Shown in pieces: positions 55,147 through 64,000 of a DNA stretch of 64,000 bases. Each line of letters opens with the position of its first letter. The first letter of the stretch is position 1. The DNA comes from Allomesorhizobium camelthorni. Its GTDB lineage: Bacteria > Pseudomonadota > Alphaproteobacteria > Rhizobiales > Rhizobiaceae. Location: contig NZ_JAAKZF010000002.1 of the NCBI RefSeq assembly GCF_011045125.1, positions 186,001-250,000 of the forward strand. Reading direction: 5' to 3'. The notes under the pieces are model-generated. The model did no database searches. It saw nothing but the letters and a program-made list of their open reading frames with translations, and was not told where the DNA came from. The translations under genes were made by a program, and so were the position numbers.

Positions 55147-55332
55147 CTACGGCAAAAATCTGCTTTGAGAAGCGCAGGTGATGTCATCGCGTGAAATGCC
55201 GATGTCGTTGAGAACGTCATCCGGTGAACGGCTCAATTGATCCGTTGTCCACCGCATGGCTCTTCGCTCTGCGCGACGGCGGGACCACCTGCGAATCGGA
55301 CCGATGGCGACAAGAAGAACCTTATCCATCAT
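55147..55332 (-). CDS. DUF1127 family small protein
   Basis: A 61-residue protein with the DUF1127 pattern in RRAERRAMRWTTDQLSRSPDDVLNDIGISRDDI: an arginine-rich helix then L-x2-L-x3-D-x2-L-DIGI. Members in Agrobacterium affect RNA turnover and phosphate/stress metabolism. Function here unknown. Confidence 0.75.
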   Translation of the reverse strand: MMDKVLLVAIGPIRRWSRRRAERRAMRWTTDQLSRSPDDVLNDIGISRDDITCASQSRFLP

Positions 55333-55414
55333 TGGATCGTCCCTTCACCTGAATTGACGAGGGAATGTGGCGATCTGCACTTTTGGACAAAGCCGCAGCT
55401 GTCCGTGAAACGAT

Positions 55415-55570
55415 CTATGCGTAGCGATCCAGGGACTGGTTGTGCTCGGCCATGCGACGGGCGAAGGCTGGCCCCGGGCCGCGCATGTAGTGCAACTCCG
55501 GGCGGTAGCGCGGCGCCACGAATTCGCGAACCGCTGACATAAGTTGCATGACGGGAGCCAGGAGTTTCAT
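55415..55570 (-). CDS. Small hypothetical protein (51 aa)
   Basis: The frame begins MKLLAPVMQLMSAVREFVAP and ends HNQSLDRYA, with AAGGA about 9 nt before the ATG. Composition and amphipathic N-terminus are protein-like, and it lies next to the DUF1127 gene on the same strand. I do not recognise the family. Confidence 0.5.
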   Translation of the reverse strand: MKLLAPVMQLMSAVREFVAPRYRPELHYMRGPGPAFARRMAEHNQSLDRYA

Positions 55571-55800
55571 GACACCGGTCCTTTTACCTCATCTGCCTCG
55601 GTGTTGACGACCGAGGCCTGTACGCTGATGCGATACAGGGTAGGCAGTGGCGTCGGTTTCGTATGTGGGAATTCCCACACCCTTCGAAGCCATTCGCAAA
55701 ATCGACCCTCGCCACCGGCAACGTTGCGACAGCAATCAATTTCCTTTCGGGAGTGAGTCAGGGGAAGTACACTTGGTCGAACAACCAGGGGGATACCGTC

Positions 55801-56472
55801 GTGACACCCGCGCTCGCCTTCATGTCGAGGCTGGACGATACCGATCTCGCCGCCATTGCCCGGCGATGGAGCGAGTGCAACTTTCGGCACAATGAGCTGA
55901 TCATCGCGCACGGCGATAGTGATCGGGACGTCTTCTTCCTGCTGGAGGGGCGGGCTCGGGTCACAATGTTTTCAGAGGACGGCAGAGAGATTGCCTATCG
56001 CGATATCGCGCCAGGCGAAATTTTCGGGGAACTGGCCGGGATCGATGGGAAAGCGCGCTCGGCCAGCGTCGTCGCGCTTGAGCCAACCCGCGTTGCGCGA
56101 CTGACCGGGGCGGCATTCCGGGACATTGTGATTAACCATCCGACTTTCGCCTGGGTGCTTCTTGAGCATTTGTCGGCTCAGTTGCGGCGCATGACCGACA
56201 GGGTCTTCGAGTTTAGCACTCTAGTCGTGCGCAAACGCCTGATCCTTGAACTGTTGCGCCGGGCAGAGGAGAACGGGTCCGTCAATGGCCAGGTCTCCAT
56301 AAGCCCGGCGCCGACGCACTCCGAGTTGGCGGCAAGGATAAGTACTCACCGGGAGGCGGTCTCACGCGAGATGAGCGCCCTCGCCAGGAGGGGGCTCATC
56401 GACAGGCGCGGGAGAAGACTTATCCTGCACGATCTTGCCCTACTCGAAAGGCTCGCTGCGAAGAAGCAATAG
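55801..56472 (+). CDS. Crp/Fnr family transcriptional regulator
   Basis: A ~223-residue regulator with a cyclic-nucleotide-binding-like domain (IIAHGDSDRDVFFLLEGRARV, IAPGEIFGELAGIDG) and a C-terminal winged helix (HSELAARISTHREAVSREMSALARRG). No N-terminal Fnr cysteines are present. The GTG at 55801 has GGGGGA 7 nt upstream; the frame is open back to 55663. Confidence 0.85.
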   Translation: MTPALAFMSRLDDTDLAAIARRWSECNFRHNELIIAHGDSDRDVFFLLEGRARVTMFSEDGREIAYRDIAPGEIFGELAGIDGKARSASVVALEPTRVARLTGAAFRDIVINHPTFAWVLLEHLSAQLRRMTDRVFEFSTLVVRKRLILELLRRAEENGSVNGQVSISPAPTHSELAARISTHREAVSREMSALARRGLIDRRGRRLILHDLALLERLAAKKQ

Positions 56473-56530
56473 CTAAAGCAGCCTGCTGGAAAAAACTCGT
56501 CGACCACGGATGGCCAGCCAGGGAGAGCGG

Positions 56531-56950
56531 ATGAGCGCGACGCAGATTTTCTGGCCGATGATCGCCCATGTCGTGCTGGTCTATGTCGTTTATCTCGTAT
56601 TGTTCCGGCGCAGGGTCGGCGCAATCAGATCCGGCGAGGCGCAGGCGTCGCAGTTCCGCGACCGCGGCAGGGATCCGGAAAGCAGCGCCAGTTCGAGCGC
56701 CAACCTGATGAACCAGTTCGAGCTGCCGGTGCTGTTCCACGTAGTGTGCCTGGCGCTTTTCGTGACTGCCGGCGTTTCCTGGTTCGCGCTCGTCCTGGCA
56801 TGGCTGTTCATAGCCACGCGCTACTTGCATGCGTGGGTGCATCTCACCACCAACCGCATCCGGCACCGCAACCCGGCCTTCGTCGCCGGCGCGGCCGTGC
56901 TAGCGCTACTGTGGATCTATTTCGCGCTGCACCTGCTGGCGATCGTCTGA
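56531..56950 (+). CDS. MAPEG family membrane protein
   Basis: A 139-residue protein with four hydrophobic segments and the MAPEG-type NQFELPVLFHVVCL and RYLHAWVHLTTNRI segments. Bacterial MAPEG proteins have uncertain functions, some with glutathione-dependent activity. The ATG at 56531 follows GGAGAG. Confidence 0.83.
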   Translation: MSATQIFWPMIAHVVLVYVVYLVLFRRRVGAIRSGEAQASQFRDRGRDPESSASSSANLMNQFELPVLFHVVCLALFVTAGVSWFALVLAWLFIATRYLHAWVHLTTNRIRHRNPAFVAGAAVLALLWIYFALHLLAIV

Positions 56951-57010
56951 TTCAGGTGAAGCACCTGACCTGAATCTAAAAGCGTAGGCAGCCTACCGAG
57001 CGAGATGCCG

Positions 57011-58168
57011 TCAGCGCGGCGTCTCGAATACCGCGATCTTCTTGCGGTCGAATTTGAGCGCGATCTCGCCGCGCACCAGCTTGACGGCGATGTCGCCGAA
57101 AACCTCGCGGCGCCAGCCATGCATGGCCGGAACGTCGGCGGCTTCGCCTTCCGCGGCGATGCGGTCGATGTCGTCGCCCGAGGCGAGAACCTTTGCGGCC
57201 ACGCCTTCCTGTTCGGCGACCTGGCGCAAAAGCACCTTCAACAGTTCGGCGGCGGCGCTGGTGCCTTCCGGCGCTTGCGCGAAGCGCGGCAGCTTGGGCA
57301 TTTCTTCCTTGGGGATGGCGAGCGCGGCGTTGACCACCTCGAGCAGCGCCGTCCCCGTCGACGAGCGCTCCCAGCCTTTCGGCACGGTGCGCAGCCTGGC
57401 CAAAGCCGCGGCGTCGTGTGGCTGCTGCTGGGCCACCTCGTAGATGGCGTCGTCCTTGAGCACGCGGCCGCGCGGCACGTTGCGGTCGCGCGCCTCGCGC
57501 TCGCGCCAGGCGGCCACAGCCTGCACTACCGCGAGTTCGACCGGCTTCCTCAGCCGCATCTTCAGGCGCTTCCAGGCATCGTCGGGATGCGGGTCGTAGG
57601 TTTCGCGCGAGGTCAGGATTTCCATTTCCTCGTTCAGCCAGTGGGCGCGGTCGTCGCGCTCGAGCTGCGCCTTGAGATGCTGATAGACCTCGATTAGATG
57701 GGTGACGTCGGCCAGCGCGTATTCGAGCTGCTTGTCCGACAGCGGCCGGTGGCGCCAGTCGGTGAAGCGCGACGACTTGTCGAGATGCGCGCCGGTGATG
57801 CGCTGCACCAGCTGGTCGTATGAGACGCTGTCGCCGAAGCCGCACACCATGGCCGCGACCTGGGTATCGAAAACCGGGTGGGGAAGAAGCCCGCCGAGAT
57901 GGAAGACGATTTCGATGTCCTGGCGTGCGGCGTGAAACACCTTGGTGACGGCTTCGTTGGCCATCAGCGCGAAGAACGGAGCGAGGTCGATATCGAGCGA
58001 AAGCGGGTCGACCAGAGCGCTGACACCGGGGGCCGCCATCTGGATCAGGCAGAGCTCGGGCCAGTAGGTGGTTTCGCGGATGAATTCGGTGTCGACGGTC
58101 ACGAAGCTCGACTTTTCGAGCGCAGCGATGGCCGTTTCAAGTTCATTCTGGGTCTTTATAACGTGCAT
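57011..58168 (-). CDS. rnd: Ribonuclease D
   Basis: A 385-residue DEDDy exonuclease. Exo I is VDTEFIRE with D26 and E28, Exo II is VFHAARQDIEIV and Exo III is YALADVTHL, followed by an HRDC domain (about 210-290). It trims tRNA and other stable RNA 3' ends. Confidence 0.93.
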   Translation of the reverse strand: MHVIKTQNELETAIAALEKSSFVTVDTEFIRETTYWPELCLIQMAAPGVSALVDPLSLDIDLAPFFALMANEAVTKVFHAARQDIEIVFHLGGLLPHPVFDTQVAAMVCGFGDSVSYDQLVQRITGAHLDKSSRFTDWRHRPLSDKQLEYALADVTHLIEVYQHLKAQLERDDRAHWLNEEMEILTSRETYDPHPDDAWKRLKMRLRKPVELAVVQAVAAWREREARDRNVPRGRVLKDDAIYEVAQQQPHDAAALARLRTVPKGWERSSTGTALLEVVNAALAIPKEEMPKLPRFAQAPEGTSAAAELLKVLLRQVAEQEGVAAKVLASGDDIDRIAAEGEAADVPAMHGWRREVFGDIAVKLVRGEIALKFDRKKIAVFETPR

Positions 58169-58245
58169 GAAGGCTCTTCGGCTTCAAAATGGGTCTGTCT
58201 CCATTTCAGCCGCGGAGGCTTTCGTCAAGCGTAACCGCCTTGCGG

Positions 58246-59487
58246 CTAGTCTGCGGACTTGTCGCCGCCGCCATTGCGCCGGGCCAGCCGGGCGAAAATG
58301 GGGGAGGTGCGGAGCAGCGCGATGAAGCGGCCGCGCTTGGAAGCGGGCACGGCCGAGCGCACCAGCATGCGGTAGAGGATGATGAAGATCAGGGCCGAAT
58401 AGACCAGCGCTGAGAAGATGAACAGCGAGTGCGGGCCGAAATTCTGCATCATCCATGACGCCGAGATCGGCCCGCCGATCGCGCCGAAGGAATAGAACAG
58501 CATCAGGGCCGCGTTCACCAGCACGAACTCGTCCTTGCCGGCGCGGTCGTTGGCATGGGCGGCCGACAGCGAGAATAGCGGCATGGCGAACGAGCCGAAT
58601 ACGAACACGCTGGCGAAATTGGTGAGCGCGTCGCTGCCGGCGAAGAAGACCAGGGCCAGCGCCGAGGCGAGCGCGCCGATCGCCGTCAGCAGGAGCACCA
58701 TGCGGCGGTCCCAGATGTCGGACAGATAGCCGAGCGGGTATTGGATGATGGCGCCGCCGATGATGCCGACGCTGACGAACGTCACCACGTTGGTGACGTT
58801 CATGCCGATCTGCTCGGCATAGACCGGCGAGAGCGTGCGGAAGGAACTGTTGGTGACGCCGACCGCGATGCAGCCGATGCAGCCGAGCGGCGAAATGCGC
58901 CAGACCCGCGCGAGGTCGAGCTTCACGCTTTCCGGCGGCGTCGGGTTGGAACGGTCGCCGAGCGAGACCGGCACCAGCGAAAGCGTGATCATGATCGACA
59001 TGATGGCGAAGATGGCGAAGCCGTCGGCCCCGAAAACCGGGATCAGGAACTGCGCGCCGGTGACCGAGCCTATGTCGATGATGCGGTAAAGCGCCAGTAC
59101 GCGGGCGCGGTCGTGGTTCGACACGCCGGAGTTCAGCCAGCTTTCCATGATGGTGAACAGGCCGGCGAAGCAGAAGCCCGAGGCGAAGCGCACCGCCGAC
59201 CACATGACCGGATCTATGACCAGCACGAGCAGCAGCGTGCCGGCGGACGCGATCGCGGCCAGCGCCGAGAAAGAGCGGACATGGCCGACTGCCTTCATAA
59301 TGCGGGTGATGAACACGCAGCCGAGCAGGAAACCGGCGAAATAGGCCGTGCCCATGAAGCCGATCGTCGACGAGGAAAAGCCTTCCGAGGCGCCGCGAAG
59401 CGCAATCAGCGTGCCTTGCAGCCCGTTGCCGCCGAGAAGAATGCCCGCGGCGATAAGGAGGGGGATCAGCGGGCGGACGGAGGACAT
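58246..59487 (-). CDS. MFS transporter (YcaD-like, 12 spans)
   Basis: A 413-residue carrier with 12 probable spans. The segments GNGLQGTLIALRGASEGFS at span 1 and MESWLNSGVSNHDRARVLALY in the cytoplasmic loop are typical of the YcaD subgroup of MFS proteins. Substrate unknown. It is followed downstream by rnd on the same strand. Confidence 0.86.
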   Translation of the reverse strand: MSSVRPLIPLLIAAGILLGGNGLQGTLIALRGASEGFSSSTIGFMGTAYFAGFLLGCVFITRIMKAVGHVRSFSALAAIASAGTLLLVLVIDPVMWSAVRFASGFCFAGLFTIMESWLNSGVSNHDRARVLALYRIIDIGSVTGAQFLIPVFGADGFAIFAIMSIMITLSLVPVSLGDRSNPTPPESVKLDLARVWRISPLGCIGCIAVGVTNSSFRTLSPVYAEQIGMNVTNVVTFVSVGIIGGAIIQYPLGYLSDIWDRRMVLLLTAIGALASALALVFFAGSDALTNFASVFVFGSFAMPLFSLSAAHANDRAGKDEFVLVNAALMLFYSFGAIGGPISASWMMQNFGPHSLFIFSALVYSALIFIILYRMLVRSAVPASKRGRFIALLRTSPIFARLARRNGGGDKSAD

Positions 59488-59583
59488 GAAGCCACGGGCA
59501 ATAAAGTATCTGATTCCTCTATAGGCCGAAGCAGATGGTGTGGCGATGCACCAATTGGCGCGCCTGCTGGTCCAGCCGATCTT

Positions 59584-59619
59584 GTGAAATTTTCACATTT
59601 TCTATATGATTCTTGTGAA
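59584..59619. promoter_or_regulatory. Inverted repeat in the parDE promoter
   Basis: GTGAAA-T-TTTCAC (59584-59596) is a perfect inverted repeat, and a half-site TTGTGAAGG follows near 59612-59620. TATATGAT at about 59603 is a fair -10. It is a plausible autoregulatory operator for ParD. Confidence 0.5.
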
Positions 59620-59631
59620 GGAGAATCCGCA

Positions 59632-59895
59632 ATGGCCACGATGACCGTTTCCCTGCCCGACCCGATGAAGGAATGGATCGAGATGCAGGTCGAAGATGGC
59701 GAATATGCGAGCTCGAGCGACTATGTGCGCGATCTCATCCGCCGCGACCGCGAACGCCGCAACGAAGCTCGGCTCGAGGAGCTTCGCCGCATCGTCGACG
59801 AAGGCCTGAACGGCGGCGTCAGCAAACGGACCTTTGCAGAAAGGATCGCTGAGGGGGACCGCATAGCCGGCCTGCGTGGCCGGACGAATGGGTGA
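59632..59895 (+). CDS. parD: ParD-type antitoxin
   Basis: An 87-residue antitoxin with ribbon-helix-helix start ATMTVSLPDPMKEWIEMQV, the GEYASSSDYVRDLIRRD motif and a charged toxin-binding tail. The ParE gene overlaps its end. The ATG follows GAAGGAG. Confidence 0.9.
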   Translation: MATMTVSLPDPMKEWIEMQVEDGEYASSSDYVRDLIRRDRERRNEARLEELRRIVDEGLNGGVSKRTFAERIAEGDRIAGLRGRTNG

Positions 59896-60178
59896 GTATC
59901 GGGTCTCCGACCAGGCTGACGAGGATCTACTCGACATTTATCTGTATGGCGTCGCACGGTTTGGACGCCCGCAAGCCGTCGAATATCAGTTCAGCTTCGA
60001 AAGATGTTTTGAGCTGATTGCCGACAACCCGCGCATGGGACGGCTGTCGGACACGATCCGCGCCGGTTTGCGCCGGCATGAGCATGGCAGCCATGTCGTG
60101 ATCTACAAGGAGCAGCCCGATCACGTGCTGATCGTCGCTGTCGTTCACGGCCGCAGCGTCAAGGGACTGAAGCTTTAG
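59888..60178 (+). CDS. parE: ParE-type toxin
   Basis: A 96-residue RelE/ParE-fold toxin, with [45 protein letters not shown] (quoted in part) and VAVVHGRS near the end, typical of ParE. ParE poisons DNA gyrase. It overlaps parD by 8 nt, so both are co-translated. Confidence 0.9.
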   Translation: MGEYRVSDQADEDLLDIYLYGVARFGRPQAVEYQFSFERCFELIADNPRMGRLSDTIRAGLRRHEHGSHVVIYKEQPDHVLIVAVVHGRSVKGLKL

Positions 60179-60300
60179 CGCTGTCCCGCTGCTTTGCCTT
60201 GACAAACAGGGCCTCCCATGCGCTTTTCGCGCGAATTTTCGAGCCAGGCGCGACGCCGCGCCGGCACGGCCACTCCAACATTTCCAGACCGGATTCGATC

Positions 60301-62091
<1,791 letters not shown>

Positions 62092-62121
62092 GAAAACCTC
62101 GCAAGCGATTTACTGGAAAGC

Positions 62122-62151
62122 AAAAAGCCCGGCTGTGAAGCCGGGCTTTTT
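62122..62151. terminator. Bidirectional intrinsic terminator after aspS
   Basis: AGCCCGGCT pairs with AGCCGGGCT around a short loop, with A5 before and T5 after the stem, so it can end both aspS and the convergent gene. Confidence 0.85.
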
Positions 62152-62175
62152 CTTGAGCGTTTACGAGCAGCCGGC

Positions 62176-63372
62176 CTATTCGCCGTCGTTTGCCTTGACC
62201 TTTACCCCGAGCGTCTTGGGCAGGTCGAGCGGCGTCGACATTGCGCCGGCCGCGATCAGTGCGAAGGGGACCGGCGCCGGCGGCGCGGCTACGACTTCGA
62301 TGCTTTGCGGATCGTCGAGATATTTGCTCACCGCGGCGGTGATCTCGGCCGACAGTTCCGGGTTGTTGAGCTGCGCCGTCAGGAACGGCACGATCGCCTT
62401 GGCCTGGTTGGCGATGTCCTCGGGCTTCATATTCTGCTGCTTGGCGACATAGTCCAGCACCTTGCCGGTCAGCGAATCGTCGTCGAAACGGATATTCGCC
62501 GCATGGAAGGTCAGCTGCTGCATCAGGCCGAGCATGGCCAGCCCCTGCGCCGAATTGTCTGCGCCGGCCGGCTGTTCGGCCATCTTCTTCTGCATCTCCT
62601 GCAGCGATTTCAGGAAGGCCGGCGTGTAGCCGCCGAGATCGAAGGTGAAGCCCAGCGTGCCGGCGTCGTCGACGGTGATGTCGTACTGCGTCAGCCCCAT
62701 GCGGCCGTCGCTCGGCTGCCAGGATCCCGCCATCTCGAAATTGCCGCTGATGGTCTGGTAGCCCAGCGCCTCGATGACTTTCTTGGCTTGGGGATCCTCG
62801 GCTTGGGTAAGGTCGGCGGTGAACTTTTCGGCCGAGCCGGTGAATTCAAGGGCGGCGCCGTCGGCCGGCGGCGTGATGTCGAACGAGAGACTGTCGAGCG
62901 AGAACAAGGTCTTGTCGGCCATCTTGGCGCTGATACTGGCTATTTCCATACCCTCATACATCACCATCGAGGCGACCGGGTCGGTCGAGCCCTCGGGCGG
63001 AAGCGTCAGGCCGGTAAAAGTCGCGGCGCTGATGTCGAAGGTCAGTCCTTCTTCCGTCATGCTGTACGGCTCGGTTGTGATCGTCTCGATCCGGTAGCCG
63101 CCATCCTGCTCGGTAATGCCGTCGAACGTGATCTTGCCCAGCGCCACAGGCTCGGTCTGCGCTGCGGGGGTGAAGGACACGCCTTCGAGCGCCAGCGATG
63201 ATGCGTCGCCGCTGATGCCGGTCCAGGTGAAGTTCATGCCCTGATCCGCCAGCGCCTTCTTGAAGCGCTCGGCGACAGCGTTGGCGTCTTGAGCGTAGGC
63301 CGCGTGCAGCGGAATGGTCAGCAGGAATGTCGAAACGGCAAGCTTATGGAATACGTGACGGCGAATGGTCAT
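62176..63372 (-). CDS. Exported hypothetical protein (398 aa)
   Basis: A signal peptide (residues ~1-27, AAYAQ) leads a 370-residue, acidic, beta-rich periplasmic protein with repeated LTF/FDI-type strands and AxVxERFKKALADQG start. It resembles DUF945/YdgA-like or similar secreted proteins only loosely, so I give no function. It is convergent with aspS and divergent from parC. Confidence 0.7.
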   Translation of the reverse strand: MTIRRHVFHKLAVSTFLLTIPLHAAYAQDANAVAERFKKALADQGMNFTWTGISGDASSLALEGVSFTPAAQTEPVALGKITFDGITEQDGGYRIETITTEPYSMTEEGLTFDISAATFTGLTLPPEGSTDPVASMVMYEGMEIASISAKMADKTLFSLDSLSFDITPPADGAALEFTGSAEKFTADLTQAEDPQAKKVIEALGYQTISGNFEMAGSWQPSDGRMGLTQYDITVDDAGTLGFTFDLGGYTPAFLKSLQEMQKKMAEQPAGADNSAQGLAMLGLMQQLTFHAANIRFDDDSLTGKVLDYVAKQQNMKPEDIANQAKAIVPFLTAQLNNPELSAEITAAVSKYLDDPQSIEVVAAPPAPVPFALIAAGAMSTPLDLPKTLGVKVKANDGE

Positions 63373-63561
63373 CGGAATGTTCCCTGAAACTGGTCTTTGA
63401 AACTTGTTGCGCCTCTCTGTCGCGTATCATCCGGACCGGATGAAGGCGCATCGCAACACATTGGTCGAAATTCGCGTAAAAAGGCAAGATTGGGCGCTTG
63501 CGCACGGTGAAGGGACCGTTCCGGCAAGCCTCCTCTTGCCGCGAATCGCCGGCTAAGCTAA

Positions 63562-64000
<439 letters not shown>

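Overview
The window is GC-rich chromosomal DNA of an alphaproteobacterium, most likely a Mesorhizobium-like member of the Rhizobiales. The clues are a rirA gene beside a haem-uptake operon, a one-step phosphatidylcholine synthase with the Pcs-type motif, MucR/Ros proteins, HspQ, IalB and DUF1127 genes, TctABC and BMP-type transporters, and a putative cuckoo-type anti-Shine-Dalgarno sRNA. The species assignment is inference from gene content only.

Layout. 0-3.8 kb: haem utilisation (3' part of hmuS, then hmuTUV) with convergent rirA, whose upstream region carries an Irr-type box. 4.0-9.7 kb: a GNAT acetyltransferase, a TctCBA tricarboxylate transporter, a DUF445 membrane protein and a phasin. 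9.7-17.7 kb: a DsbA/FrnE-type thioredoxin-fold protein, a family-5 solute-binding protein, an IalB protein with a strong terminator, hspQ, an AEC-family carrier, a UbiH-like monooxygenase, pcs and a quinone oxidoreductase. 17.8-22.6 kb: a complete BMP-type nucleoside ABC transporter. 22.7-26.5 kb: a VapBC pair, rimO, a TerC-type protein, a small zinc-ribbon protein and a MucR paralogue. 26.6-30.2 kb: debris of a sugar ABC/LacI locus, then a PhyH dioxygenase divergent from an AraC regulator, a MaoC hydratase and a GST-zeta isomerase. 30.4-34.3 kb: a molybdenum hydroxylase of the form II CoxSLM type.

34.4-42.9 kb is the most accessory part. It lies downstream of tRNA-Gln(CTG) and contains two degenerate copies of that tRNA's 3' end, an RTX protein with seven cysteine-bearing repeats, a DUF1579-like gene, an octahaem cytochrome c fused to HEAT/TPR-like repeats, a tRNA-like gene with a defective anticodon arm, several very small ORFs, a truncated MucR-like gene and a putative sRNA with three hairpins that all display anti-Shine-Dalgarno loops. 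I read it as a decayed island that entered at tRNA-Gln; no integrase is visible.

43.2-64.0 kb is mostly housekeeping: a UPF0104 membrane protein, Ppx/GppA and RlmE, two MFS carriers, a frameshifted FAD oxidase beside a LuxR-type regulator, an arsR-SRPBCC unit divergent from a VOC gene around a palindromic operator, guaB, DUF1127 and another tiny gene, a Crp/Fnr regulator, a MAPEG protein, rnd, a ParDE pair, aspS, a secreted hypothetical protein and the start of parC, which runs off the right edge.
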